Shown: in pieces, positions 8,764 to 17,631 of the stretch
Position numbering within the stretch: position 1 is the first letter of the stretch
Layout of the letters: every line of letters starts with the position of its first letter
NCBI GenBank assembly: GCA_016790515.1
Contig: JAEUOY010000057.1
Span: 1 to 50,968, forward strand
From: Burkholderiaceae bacterium
GTDB taxonomy: Bacteria; Pseudomonadota; Gammaproteobacteria; Burkholderiales; Burkholderiaceae_C
Length of the DNA stretch: 50,968 nt
Direction: 5' to 3'
Made by a program: the position numbers and the translations under genes
Notes under the pieces: model-generated
What the model was told of the DNA's origin: nothing
The model's input: the letters and a program-made list of their open reading frames with translations, nothing else
Database searches by the model: none

Positions 8764-9711
8764 CTACAAAGTTGCGCCAGTGGACGCCGAAGCCGTTTGC
8801 CGCAGGGCTTCGATGATCTGCTGGGTTGCCGGCGTCCGCATTCGTCCGCGCATCGCGATGATGCCCACCGGCGGCAGTTCGATGGCCACCCTGACGTTCA
8901 GCGCCTTGGCGAGCTTCTCGCGCTCGAGATAGCCGGCCACCGAGCGGGCGACGAAACCCAGCGCGTTGCGATGCCGCAGAACACTCAGCGTGATCAGGAA
9001 GGAAGCCGATTCCACCAGGTCCACGGGCGGATCGAGCTTCTGCTTGTAGAACAACTGGTTGAGCTTGACCCGTGAAGACGCCCAGGGTGGAGGAACGATC
9101 CACGGCTGGCGTGCCAGATCGGCCCAACTCGGCTTCGGCTGCTGGGCGAGAGGATGGTCGGGCCGCGCGACGATGCTCATCGCTTCGTCGTACAACGCCT
9201 CGGTTTCGAGGTCGGGAGACGCGTACCCCGGCTCGAGGCGGCCAACGATCAGGTCCAGTTCGGCGACCCTGAGGCGCGGCAGCAAGCGGGTGAGATCCCC
9301 TTCTTCGACATACACGCTCGTCTGCGACGAGCGGGCCTTGAGCAATTCGATGGCACCCATCAGCAGCGAGGGCGTTGCCACGACCATCGCACCCACCCGG
9401 GTTCGGCCAGCCGAACCGCTCGAAACGGCATCGATCTCGTCGCGCGTGCGGTCGTAGTCCGCGAGGACGGACCGCGCAAATCGAACCACCGTGTGGCCGT
9501 AGGCCGTGGGCTCGGTGCCGCGCGTGGAACGGGCGAACAGGTTCAACCCGAACATGCGCTCGATCTCGGCGAGCATCTTCGACACCGCGGGCTGCGTGAG
9601 CGACAGGAACTCCGACGCACGTCCCAGATGTCGGAATTCATCGAGCGCGACCAGCAGTTGCAGGTGGCGGAGCTTGAGGTTCGAGCGGAGAACGCGGTCG
9701 ATGTCAGCCAT
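8764..9711 (-). CDS. LysR family transcriptional regulator
   Basis: This is a 315-residue LysR regulator. The winged helix-turn-helix spans residues about 8-66 (LKLRHLQLLVALDE, GRASEFLSLTQPAVSKMLAEIE), followed by the co-inducer domain. The frame is open further upstream, but ATG 9711 is preceded by GGAGG at eight bases and gives the usual family length. It lies between two operons: the minus-strand dehydrogenase operon downstream and the plus-strand Bug operon upstream. The blocks shared by both operon promoters make it the obvious regulator. It is similar in layout to GbpR/tartrate-type regulators of sugar-acid use. The inducer is unknown. Confidence 0.92.
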   Translation of the reverse strand: MADIDRVLRSNLKLRHLQLLVALDEFRHLGRASEFLSLTQPAVSKMLAEIERMFGLNLFARSTRGTEPTAYGHTVVRFARSVLADYDRTRDEIDAVSSGSAGRTRVGAMVVATPSLLMGAIELLKARSSQTSVYVEEGDLTRLLPRLRVAELDLIVGRLEPGYASPDLETEALYDEAMSIVARPDHPLAQQPKPSWADLARQPWIVPPPWASSRVKLNQLFYKQKLDPPVDLVESASFLITLSVLRHRNALGFVARSVAGYLEREKLAKALNVRVAIELPPVGIIAMRGRMRTPATQQIIEALRQTASASTGATL

Positions 9712-9893
9712 GGCGTGATCCTCCACGAATAGTCGTCCTGCAACGCCTGATTCTCGATCGACCTCGCCGCGCCGACGACGGCGCAAGCCGCGGCGGAGCT
9801 CCCGGACCCGGCCGCCAGGCACCTGGTCATCATCAGGGAACCGCGGACAGGCCCTGACCTCAGGCAACCCTGCACTTCGGCAGGACTCGGTGA

Positions 9894-9963
9894 CTACATG
9901 TCAGAAGTCTCATGAAGAGAGTCCGCAACTTCAATTGCTGGCAATCATGCGGATGCCTAGACT
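9894..9963 (+). promoter_or_regulatory. predicted LysR-controlled promoter of the plus operon
   Basis: It holds CTACATG (9894-9900), 11 bases, ATGAAGAGAGTC (9912-9923), 11 bases, -35 TTGCTG (9935-9940), 17 bases and -10 TAGACT (9958-9963). Within it TCTC-ATGAA-GAGA (9908-9920) is a dyad of the T-N11-A form typical of LysR boxes. The Bug gene starts 37 bases after the -10. Confidence 0.65.
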
Positions 9964-9999
9964 GCCTGCCATCGGAGAACCGAACCAAGGAGACGACAG

Positions 10000-10965
10000 A
10001 TGAAGGGACACCCGTTTCGCCGCGCGGCCATCGCCGCCGCTCTCGTGGCAGGCCTCGGCAGCGCATGGGCGCAGGCCTATCCGTCGAAGCCGGTGACGAT
10101 GATCATTCCGTTCCCGCCGGGCGGGACGCTCGACACGGTCGGGCGCATGCTGGCGGAACGGCTGGGCAAGCAGATGGGCCAGACGGTCATCGTGGACAAC
10201 CGGCCGGGTGGTGCCGGCACGATCGGCGCCATCGCGGTCAAGAACGCAGCGGCCGACGGCCACACATTGCTGTTTTCACCGTCGACGCACACGACGACGC
10301 CGATGACGATGAAGACGGCGCCCTACGATCCGACCAAGGACTTCGCGCCGATCGCACTGGTGGCCAAGGCACCGCTGGCAGTCGCCGTCAACAAGAACCT
10401 GCCGTTCAACGACGTCAAGGGTCTCCAGTCCTATGCGAAGGCCAACCCCGGCAAGCTGAGCTTCGCCATCGGCTCGACCGGCTCGGCCGGCCATCTGTCG
10501 ACCGAGCTGCTGCGCCGCTCGGGCAACGCCGATCTGTTGATCGTGCCCTACAAGGGGTCGGCACCTGCCTACCAGGATCTCGTCGGCGGGCAGATCGACG
10601 GCTTCATCGATCCGATCCTCGGCTCCTCGCAGTTCGTCAAGGGCGGTCAACTGAAGCTGCTGGCAGTCACCTCCAAGGCCCGGCTGCCCAGCCTGCCCAA
10701 CGTGCCTACCGTCGGCGAGACGGTGCCCGGCTACGAGTTCTACAGCTGGTACGGTCTGTGGGGGCCGGCCAGACTGCCCAGCGACATCGTCGCCAGGCTC
10801 AACGCCGAAGTGAACAAGGCGCTGGCGACCGACATGCGCGAGAAGCTGGAGAGCCAGGGCCTGGAGATCAGCGGCGGATCCGTCCAGGACTTCGTCAGCT
10901 TCGAACTGGCCGACATGGCCAAGGCGCAAAAGATCATCACCGACGGCAGGATCCGGGCGGAATGA
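10000..10965 (+). CDS. Bug-family (TctC-like) tripartite tricarboxylate transporter binding protein
   Basis: This is a 321-residue periplasmic solute receptor. The signal peptide has a basic start (MKGHPFRR), a hydrophobic core and cleavage after AWA. The mature N terminus YPSKPVTMIIPFPPGGTLDT is the Bug-family signature for ligand carboxylate binding. GSAPAYQDLVGGQIDG is the conserved second-lobe motif. Known Bug ligands include carboxylates, dicarboxylates, sugar acids and amino acids. It is the first gene of the LysR-flanked plus-strand operon, preceded by an AAGGAGA ribosome site. No TctA or TctB membrane subunit is encoded in the window, so it must use subunits encoded elsewhere or act as a sensor protein. 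Confidence 0.92.
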   Translation: MKGHPFRRAAIAAALVAGLGSAWAQAYPSKPVTMIIPFPPGGTLDTVGRMLAERLGKQMGQTVIVDNRPGGAGTIGAIAVKNAAADGHTLLFSPSTHTTTPMTMKTAPYDPTKDFAPIALVAKAPLAVAVNKNLPFNDVKGLQSYAKANPGKLSFAIGSTGSAGHLSTELLRRSGNADLLIVPYKGSAPAYQDLVGGQIDGFIDPILGSSQFVKGGQLKLLAVTSKARLPSLPNVPTVGETVPGYEFYSWYGLWGPARLPSDIVARLNAEVNKALATDMREKLESQGLEISGGSVQDFVSFELADMAKAQKIITDGRIRAE

Positions 10966-11047
10966 CCTGCCACGCGCCGCCGTTGCCCCGCATTGCCGAG
11001 CAGCGCCTCGCTGGCGCCAAGCCCATCGATCGAACACTGGAGACACC

Positions 11048-12028
11048 GTGCAAGTTCAACGTCGAGATTTCCTGATCGGCAGCCTCGGCCTCGCCACGCT
11101 GACCGCCGCGCCACGCGCCCTGGCCGCCATCTACCCGGAGCGGCCGATCACCTTCATCTGCCCCTGGCCGGCCGGCGGCACTGCCGACAGCACGATGCGG
11201 GCGCTCTGCGCATCGGCGGCCCGGCAGCTCGGCCAGACCATCGTCGTCGAAAACAAGACCGGCGGTTCGGGCATGCTGGGCCTGAAGGCAATGGCCAGCG
11301 CGAAGCCCGACGGCTACACGATCGGCCAGATCCCGATCTCGGTGACGCGCTTCTCGCAGCTCGGCACCGTCAAGCTCGACCCGTTGAAGGAGCTGACCTA
11401 CATCGCGCGCGTGTCCGGCCAGACCTTCGGCATCGCGGTGCAGTCCTCGTCGCCGTGGAAGACGCTGAAGGAGCTGGTCGCCGCTGCCAAGGCCAGGCCG
11501 GGCCAGCTCACCTATGCCAGTGCCGGCATCGGCGGCGCCACCCATGTCGGCATGGAGGAGTTCCTGCTGGCAGCCGGTGCGCAGATGAACCACATTCCCT
11601 TCAAGGGCGGCTCGGAGGCGCTGCAGGCGCTGATGGGCGGCCACGTCGATGCGCTGGCCGACTCCAGTTCCTGGGCGCCGCATGTGCAGTCGGGCAAGCT
11701 GCGCCTGCTCGCGACCTGGGGCGAGAAGCGCACCAGCGACTTCAAGGAGGTGCCGACGCTGCGCGAGTCGGGCTACGACCTGGTCGTCGATGCGCCGAAC
11801 GGCATCGGCGCACCGAAGGGACTGCCGCCCGCGATCGAGACCCGGCTGCGCGAAGCCTTCAAGGCCGCTGCCGCGAGCCCGGAGTTCGCCGCGGCCTGCG
11901 ACAAGATCGACGCGCCGCTGATGTACCTCGACGGGCCCGACTACGAGAAGTACGTCGAGCAGACCTACAAGAGGGAGACGGCGCTGATCGAACGGCTGAA
12001 GCTGAAGGATCTGATCGCCAAGGGTTGA
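11048..12028 (+). CDS. Bug-family (TctC-like) binding protein
   Basis: This is a second 326-residue Bug receptor in the same operon. The start is GTG 11048 with GGAG five bases ahead. The leader QVQRRDFLIGSLGLATL begins with Arg-Arg and has a Tat-like look, with cleavage probable after ALA. The mature start YPERPITFICPWPAGGTADST varies the usual PFPPGG signature. Two different receptors in tandem suggest either two ligands or a receptor plus a signalling partner. It is followed after 16 bases by the UxaA-type dehydratase gene. Confidence 0.9.
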   Translation: MQVQRRDFLIGSLGLATLTAAPRALAAIYPERPITFICPWPAGGTADSTMRALCASAARQLGQTIVVENKTGGSGMLGLKAMASAKPDGYTIGQIPISVTRFSQLGTVKLDPLKELTYIARVSGQTFGIAVQSSSPWKTLKELVAAAKARPGQLTYASAGIGGATHVGMEEFLLAAGAQMNHIPFKGGSEALQALMGGHVDALADSSSWAPHVQSGKLRLLATWGEKRTSDFKEVPTLRESGYDLVVDAPNGIGAPKGLPPAIETRLREAFKAAAASPEFAAACDKIDAPLMYLDGPDYEKYVEQTYKRETALIERLKLKDLIAKG

Positions 12029-12044
12029 CCCGCCAGGACACCTC

Positions 12045-13583
12045 ATGACCACGCCCAACACCGCCGCGCCGACACTGATCCGGCTGCACAGCAACGACAA
12101 CGTGCTGATCGCCCGCGAGGCCATCGGGCTCGGCCAGGAACTGCCCGAGTTCGGCCTGCGCATGCGCTCGCAGGTGCCCGCCGGGCACAAGATCGCCGCG
12201 CGCGCCATCGCCGCAGGCGAGCCGGTCAGGAAGTACGACACCGTGATCGGCGTCGCCATGCGCGACGTCGCCGCGGGCGAGCACGTCCACTCGCACAACA
12301 TCGAGCTGATCGATTTCGATCGCGACCCGGGCTTCTGCGAGGATGTGCGGCCGGTGGACTACGTGCCCGAGGCCGAGCGCGCCAGCTTCATGGGCATCGT
12401 TCGGCCGGATGGCCGTGTTGCGACGCGCAATTTCATCGGCATCCTGTCGTCGGTCAACTGTTCCTCGACGGCGATCAGGAAGATCGCCGACTACTTCACC
12501 CCAGAGCGCCTGGCCGACTATCCCAACGTCGATGGGGTGGTGGCCTTCGCGCAGACCAGCGGCTGCGGCATGTCCTCGCCGAGCTACCACTTCGACGTGC
12601 TGCGGCGGACCATCGCCGGCTACGCGACCCATGCGAACCTGGCCGGCGCACTGATCGTCGGCTTGGGCTGCGAGCGCAACCAGGTCGCGGGGCTGGTCGA
12701 ATCGCAAGGCCTGAAGCTCACTGACAACATGCGCACGCTGGTGATGCAGGACACCGGCGGCACGCGGGCCACGATCGAAGCCGGCATTGCGGCGGTCAAG
12801 GAGATGCTGCCGGTGGCGAATGCCGTCAAGCGCGTGCCCGTCAGTGCCGCGCACCTGAAGATCGGCCTGGAATGCGGCGGCTCCGACGGTTTCTCAGGCA
12901 TCACGGCCAACCCGGCGCTGGGCGCGGCCATGGACATCCTGGTGCGCCACGGCGGCACGGCCATTCTTTCCGAGACGCCGGAGATCCACGGCGTCGAGTT
13001 CATGCTGACGCGGCGTGCCGTCACGCCAGAGGTCGGCAAGAAGCTGCTCGACCGCCTTGCCTGGTGGGAGGAGTACACGCGCGGCCAGAACGGCCAGTTC
13101 AACGGCGTCGTTGGTCCCGGCAACCAGGCCGGCGGCCTGGCCAACATCTTCGAGAAGTCGCTGGGCTCGGCGATGAAAGGCGGTACCACGCCGCTGCAGG
13201 CGGTGTACGAGTATGCCGAACGCATCGACAAGTCCGGCTTCGTGTTCATGGATTCACCGGGATACGACCCGGTGGCCTCGACCGGCCAGATCGCCAGCGG
13301 GGCGAACCTGATCTGCTTCACGACGGGGCGGGGTTCGATGTTCGGTTCCAAGCCGGCGCCGACGATCAAGCTGGCCAGCAACACGCCGATGTTCCGCCGC
13401 CTCGAGGAAGACATGGACATCAACTGCGGGCTCGTGCTCGACGGTGAGCTGACGGTGCCGCAGATGGGCGAGCGCATCTTCGAGCAGATCCTTCGCCATG
13501 CGTCGGGCGAGTCGACCAAGAGTGAACTGCTCGGCCTGGGCGACAACGAGTTCGTGCCCTGGCACCTGGGCATCGTGAGCTGA
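12045..13583 (+). CDS. UxaA-family altronate/galactarate dehydratase
   Basis: This 512-residue protein combines an N-terminal SAF domain (residues about 10-90) with the catalytic UxaA region. MGIVRPDGRVATRNFIGIL begins the catalytic domain. Conserved cysteine motifs include VNCSSTA, TSGCGM and GLGCERN, then LECGGSDGFSG. UxaA family enzymes are iron-dependent and dehydrate sugar acids (altronate, galactarate) to 2-keto-3-deoxy acids; a related branch is sulfolactate sulfo-lyase. The downstream semialdehyde dehydrogenase and HpaI-type aldolase fit sugar-acid breakdown. Which sugar acid is used cannot be decided from the sequence. Confidence 0.88.
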   Translation: MTTPNTAAPTLIRLHSNDNVLIAREAIGLGQELPEFGLRMRSQVPAGHKIAARAIAAGEPVRKYDTVIGVAMRDVAAGEHVHSHNIELIDFDRDPGFCEDVRPVDYVPEAERASFMGIVRPDGRVATRNFIGILSSVNCSSTAIRKIADYFTPERLADYPNVDGVVAFAQTSGCGMSSPSYHFDVLRRTIAGYATHANLAGALIVGLGCERNQVAGLVESQGLKLTDNMRTLVMQDTGGTRATIEAGIAAVKEMLPVANAVKRVPVSAAHLKIGLECGGSDGFSGITANPALGAAMDILVRHGGTAILSETPEIHGVEFMLTRRAVTPEVGKKLLDRLAWWEEYTRGQNGQFNGVVGPGNQAGGLANIFEKSLGSAMKGGTTPLQAVYEYAERIDKSGFVFMDSPGYDPVASTGQIASGANLICFTTGRGSMFGSKPAPTIKLASNTPMFRRLEEDMDINCGLVLDGELTVPQMGERIFEQILRHASGESTKSELLGLGDNEFVPWHLGIVS

Positions 13584-13615
13584 GCGATCGAACGATCCGA
13601 ACCGAGGGTAGAGAC

Positions 13616-15097
13616 ATGAACCTGAACCTGACACGAGACGAACTGGTCCGCAGCCAGAACTTCATCGGCGGCCGCTGGTGCGACGCCGGGTCGGGAGCGC
13701 TGCTGGCGGTGACCGACCCGGCCGACGAGTCGCTGATCACGCAGGTACCGGACAGCGACGCGATCGACGCGCGCGCGGCCGTGGATGCAGCGCACAAGGC
13801 CTTCGCGTCCTGGCGCGCCACGCCGGCCAAGGAGCGCGCACGGCTGATCAAGCGCTGGAACGACCTCATCGTCGAACACCAGGAGGACCTGGGGCGCCTG
13901 ATCTCCCGTGAGCAGGGCAAGCCGCTGGCCGAGGGCCGCGGCGAAGTGCTCTACGCCGCGAGCTACGTGGAATGGTTCGGCGAGGAAGCCGCGCGGGCCT
14001 ATGGCGACATCATCCCGGCCCCGGTCACGGGCCGCCGCATGATGGCGCTGAAGGAGCCGGTGGGCGTCGTCGCCGCCATCACACCGTGGAACTTCCCTGC
14101 GGCGATGATCGCCCGCAAGATCGCGCCGGCGCTGGCAGCGGGGTGCACCGTCGTCTGCAAGCCGGCCGAGGACACGCCGCTCACGTCGCTGGCGCTGGTC
14201 CGGCTCGCCGAGGAAGCCGGGCTGCCTGCGGGCACGCTGAACATCGTCACGGCCTCGCGGGCGCAGACCCCCGTGGTGGTCGACGCATGGCTTGCGGACA
14301 GCCGCGTGCGCAAGATCACCTTCACCGGCTCGACGCCGGTCGGCAAGCATCTGGCCCGCGCCTCGGCCGATACCTTGAAGAAGTGCTCGCTCGAACTCGG
14401 CGGCAATGCTCCTTTCATCGTGTTCGACGATGCCGATCTGGACGCCGCCGTCGATGGCCTCATGGCCTCGAAGTTTCGCAACGGCGGCCAGACCTGCGTC
14501 TGCCCGAACCGCATCTACGTGCAGTCCGGCGTCCACGACGCCTTCGTCGAGAGGCTGGGCCAGCGCGTCGGCGCGCTGAAGGTCGGCCCGGCCAGCCATC
14601 CGGACTCTCAGATCGGCCCGATGATCAATGCCCGCGCAGTCGACAAGATCGCTCGCCACGTGGCCGATGCGGTGGCGCAGGGGGCCAGGGTCGTTGTCGG
14701 GGGACAACGCGTGCGCAATGCGGTGGCCAACGGTCCTCATTACTACGCCCCGACCGTCCTGATCGGGGCCACCAAGGACATGGAACTGTCGTGCGAGGAG
14801 ACCTTCGGGCCCGTCGCGCCGGTGTTCCGCTTCGTGGACGAGGCCGAGGTCGTGGCGCTCGCCAACGACACGCCGTTCGGGCTGGCGGCCTACTTCTACA
14901 CCCAGGACATCGCGCGCGCCTCGCGCGTCGCAGACGCACTGGAGAGTGGCATCGTCGGCGTCAACGAGGGCGCGCTGGCCGCCGAAGCCGCGCCGTTCGG
15001 CGGCGTCAAGGAATCCGGCTACGGCCGCGAAGGCTCGCGTTACGGGCTCGAAGACTACCTGCACATCAAGTATGTGTGCCAGGGCGGCCTTCGTTGA
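13616..15097 (+). CDS. NAD(P)-dependent succinate-semialdehyde dehydrogenase family protein
   Basis: This is a 493-residue aldehyde dehydrogenase. The catalytic Cys lies in [10 protein letters not shown] and the general-base Glu in [18 protein letters not shown]. The cofactor motif [13 protein letters not shown] and the proton-relay [15 protein letters not shown] are intact. The sequence is closest in style to GabD-type succinate-semialdehyde dehydrogenases. In a sugar-acid operon the likelier substrates are alpha-ketoglutarate semialdehyde, tartronate semialdehyde or another small semialdehyde. It starts 32 bases after the dehydratase stop with a purine-rich ribosome site. Confidence 0.9.
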   Translation: MNLNLTRDELVRSQNFIGGRWCDAGSGALLAVTDPADESLITQVPDSDAIDARAAVDAAHKAFASWRATPAKERARLIKRWNDLIVEHQEDLGRLISREQGKPLAEGRGEVLYAASYVEWFGEEAARAYGDIIPAPVTGRRMMALKEPVGVVAAITPWNFPAAMIARKIAPALAAGCTVVCKPAEDTPLTSLALVRLAEEAGLPAGTLNIVTASRAQTPVVVDAWLADSRVRKITFTGSTPVGKHLARASADTLKKCSLELGGNAPFIVFDDADLDAAVDGLMASKFRNGGQTCVCPNRIYVQSGVHDAFVERLGQRVGALKVGPASHPDSQIGPMINARAVDKIARHVADAVAQGARVVVGGQRVRNAVANGPHYYAPTVLIGATKDMELSCEETFGPVAPVFRFVDEAEVVALANDTPFGLAAYFYTQDIARASRVADALESGIVGVNEGALAAEAAPFGGVKESGYGREGSRYGLEDYLHIKYVCQGGLR

Positions 15098-15117
15098 GCC
15101 CCAGGGTGCAAGACATC

Positions 15118-15918
15118 ATGCGCAATCCATTCAAGGCCGCGCTCGGGCGTGGCGAGAAGGTCATCGGCCTGTGGCTCTCGATGGCGAACCCCTATACGGC
15201 CGAGATCTGCGCAACCGCCGGATTCCAGTGGCTGCTGATCGACGGCGAGCATGCCCCGAACGACCTGCGGTCGACGCTGGCACAGCTGCAGGCCGTCGCG
15301 CCGCATCCCGGGCATCCGGTGGTGCGCGCGGTGGAAGGTGCCCCGGCGCTGATCAAGCAGCTGCTCGACATCGGTGCCCAGACCCTGCTCGTCCCGATGG
15401 TGGACACGCCGGAACAGGCGCAGGCGCTGGTGGCCGCGACCCGCTATCCGCCGGACGGTGTGCGCGGCGTCGGATCGGCCGCGGCACGTGCATCGCACTG
15501 GGGCGCCCGGCGCGACTACGTGAACACCGCCAACGACGATGTCTGCCTGCTGGTGCAGGCCGAGTCGCGGACCGCACTTCAGAACCTGGAGCAGATCTGC
15601 GCTGTCGACGGCGTCGACGGCGTCTTCATCGGGCCGGCCGACCTGGCCGCGTCGATGGGCCATCGCGGACGCCCGGACCATCCGCAAGTGCAGGCCGCCA
15701 TCGAAGGCGCCATCCGCACGATCGTCGCGAGCGGCAAGGCGGCGGGCATCCTGGCGCTCGACCCGAAGTTCGCCCGCCGCTGTCTGGACCTGGGTGCGAC
15801 CTTCGTCGCGGTCGGGATCGACGTGACGGTGCTGGCGCAAGGCGTGCGGCGGCTCGCCGGTGACTTCGGGCTCGGGACCCTGACGTCGATGGCGACGGCC
15901 GGGAGCCTGGCCTACTGA
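15118..15918 (+). CDS. HpaI/HpcH-family class II aldolase
   Basis: This 266-residue protein is homologous to 2-keto-3-deoxy-L-rhamnonate/glucarate and 4-hydroxy-2-ketoheptanedioate aldolases. Motifs include [25 protein letters not shown] with the catalytic His, [27 protein letters not shown], and [12 protein letters not shown] with the metal ligand region. It should cleave a 2-keto-3-deoxy sugar acid to pyruvate and an aldehyde using a divalent metal. ATG 15118 was chosen because [13 protein letters not shown] matches the family N terminus; a GTG at 15106 is an alternative. It is the last gene of the plus-strand operon. Confidence 0.9.
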   Translation: MRNPFKAALGRGEKVIGLWLSMANPYTAEICATAGFQWLLIDGEHAPNDLRSTLAQLQAVAPHPGHPVVRAVEGAPALIKQLLDIGAQTLLVPMVDTPEQAQALVAATRYPPDGVRGVGSAAARASHWGARRDYVNTANDDVCLLVQAESRTALQNLEQICAVDGVDGVFIGPADLAASMGHRGRPDHPQVQAAIEGAIRTIVASGKAAGILALDPKFARRCLDLGATFVAVGIDVTVLAQGVRRLAGDFGLGTLTSMATAGSLAY

Positions 15919-15983
15919 TCGCGCGCCGAGGCTGCGAGCCCGAACTGGCTCGATGTCGATCGTCCGGGGTCGCGTCGTGCCGG

Positions 15984-16012
15984 GTCTGCGGGCTCCGCGC
16001 CTCGCCGCAGAC
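15984..16012. terminator. hairpin between convergent genes
   Basis: An eight-base perfect stem (GTCTGCGG 15984-15991, CCGCAGAC 16005-16012) with a 13-base loop lies between the aldolase stop and the stop of the minus-strand gene. There is no T-run. It is a candidate shared terminator. Confidence 0.3.
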
Positions 16013-16019
16013 GCGGCGT

Positions 16020-16583
16020 TCAGCCGCCCGGCGCCGGCTGGGCCGTGCAGGCGCCGCGCCGCATCGGGAAGTCGACGCCGCGCAGTTCGCCGTTGCGCAG
16101 GCCTTCGGCCCGTGCGGCCAGCCGGCCGTCGGGCTGCAGCCGGTAGATCACGCGCTGCGGAAAGTCCGGCCCCGGGTTCTCGAACACCGCGACGGTCGCG
16201 CCGATCTCGGTGGCGACGAACGAACGGCCCGGCTGCCCCGGCGGATGGGTGCTGTAGACCAGCGTTCCGGTCGCGGTTTCGCGCACCTGCAGGAACTCGG
16301 CCTGCACCACGCGGCCGCCCTTGAGCATGCGCGCCGCGCCCAGCATCGTGCCGCCGGCCGGCGCCATCCACTGCTCGCCCGAACCGGGCTCGTCGATCTC
16401 GCTGTGCCAGCAGCCGGCCAGCCAGTGCAGGGTGCGCACGCTGTGCAGGCCCCGCGCCTGCGGTGCCGAGGCCGCCTGGGCCGCAGCCGCACCGTGCAGC
16501 ACCAGACCCGCCATGACGGCCAGTGCGGCGGCGGCGCAGCGCCGGCCCGTCGCCGGGCCGGGTAGGAACGTGCATTCGGGCAT
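16020..16583 (-). CDS. exported DUF6265-like protein
   Basis: This 187-residue protein has a signal peptide (AAAALAVMAGLVLHGAAAAQA). The mature part starts with a motif common in this family, LHWLAGCWHSEI, then SGEQWMAPAGGTMLGAARM. The pattern is of a small beta-barrel (lipocalin-like) periplasmic protein that may bind a hydrophobic ligand; function is unknown. ATG 16583 is chosen because earlier in-frame residues are Arg-rich and unlike a coding N terminus. A shorter start at the internal Met of MAGLVL would give a shorter signal peptide. It diverges from the Bug gene at 16662, sharing a 78-base gap. Confidence 0.7.
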   Translation of the reverse strand: MPECTFLPGPATGRRCAAAALAVMAGLVLHGAAAAQAASAPQARGLHSVRTLHWLAGCWHSEIDEPGSGEQWMAPAGGTMLGAARMLKGGRVVQAEFLQVRETATGTLVYSTHPPGQPGRSFVATEIGATVAVFENPGPDFPQRVIYRLQPDGRLAARAEGLRNGELRGVDFPMRRGACTAQPAPGG

Positions 16584-16661
16584 GGCGGGATTCTGTGCTG
16601 CCGGGCCGCCGCGTCGATCCGGTATCCTGCACCGGGCCCTGGCACCGATTCCGGAGACACG

Positions 16662-17621
16662 ATGCACCGATTCAAGCCACTGCTTCTCGCCATCCTGCTG
16701 GCCGGCCTGTCGGCCAGCGCGCTCGCGCAGGGCTACCCGACCAAGCCGATCCGCCTGGTCGTCACCTTCCCGGCCGGCGGCGCGCCCGACATCCTGGCCC
16801 GGCTGTTCGCCGACAAGGCGCAGCTGGGCCAGCCGGTGGTGGTCGACAACGTGCCGGGGGCCGGCGGCAACATCGGCGCCGACAAGGTGGCCAAGTCGCC
16901 GCCCGACGGCCACACGCTGGTGATGGGCACGGTGGGCACGCACTCGATCAACGGCTCGCTCTATCAAAAAATGCCCTATGACATGGTCAGGGACTTCACG
17001 CCAGTGGCCCATGTCGCCAGCGCGCCGAACCTGCTGGTCGTCACCAACGACCTGCCGGTGAAGACGGTGGCCGAGCTGATCGCCTACCTGAAGGCCAACC
17101 CGAACCGCTTAAGCTTCGGCTCGCCGGGCATCGGTACCTCGGTGCATGTCTCGGGCGAGCTGTTCAAGAGCATGACCGGCACGACGATGCAGCATGTGCC
17201 CTACAAGGGCCGGCAGTTCGCGATCCCCGACCTGGTCGGCGGGCAGATCCAGGTGATGTTCGACAACATGCCCTCGGCGCTGCCGATGGCCCGGGAAGGC
17301 AAGATCCGCGCGCTGGCGCAGACCACCGCGAAGCGCTCGGCTGCCGCGCCCGACGTGCCCACCGTCGCCGAGACAGTGCCCGGCTTCGAGGCCACCACCT
17401 GGTTCGCGGTGTTCGCGCCCGCCGGCACGCCCAAGGAGGTGGTGGCCAAGGTCAATGCCGAGATGCAGCGCGTCTACAAGCTGCCCGATGTCGCCGGCAA
17501 GCTCGAGACCCTGGGCCTGGAGCCGTGGATCTCGACGCCCGAGGAACTGGCCAGGTTCCAGGCCGCCGAGATCGTCAAGTGGGCCAGGGTGGTGAAGGAA
17601 TCGGGCGCGAAGGCCGATTGA
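16662..17621 (+). CDS. Bug-family (TctC-like) binding protein
   Basis: This is a third periplasmic Bug receptor, 319 residues. The signal peptide MHRFKPLLLAILLAGLSASALA is followed by the signature YPTKPIRLVVTFPAGGAPDI. YKGRQFAIPDLVGGQIQVMF is the conserved lobe motif. It is separate from the LysR-flanked operon and lies beside an Omp85-like gene. It too lacks TctA/TctB partners in the window. The ligand is unknown. Confidence 0.9.
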   Translation: MHRFKPLLLAILLAGLSASALAQGYPTKPIRLVVTFPAGGAPDILARLFADKAQLGQPVVVDNVPGAGGNIGADKVAKSPPDGHTLVMGTVGTHSINGSLYQKMPYDMVRDFTPVAHVASAPNLLVVTNDLPVKTVAELIAYLKANPNRLSFGSPGIGTSVHVSGELFKSMTGTTMQHVPYKGRQFAIPDLVGGQIQVMFDNMPSALPMAREGKIRALAQTTAKRSAAAPDVPTVAETVPGFEATTWFAVFAPAGTPKEVVAKVNAEMQRVYKLPDVAGKLETLGLEPWISTPEELARFQAAEIVKWARVVKESGAKAD

Positions 17622-17631
17622 GCGCGTCTCG

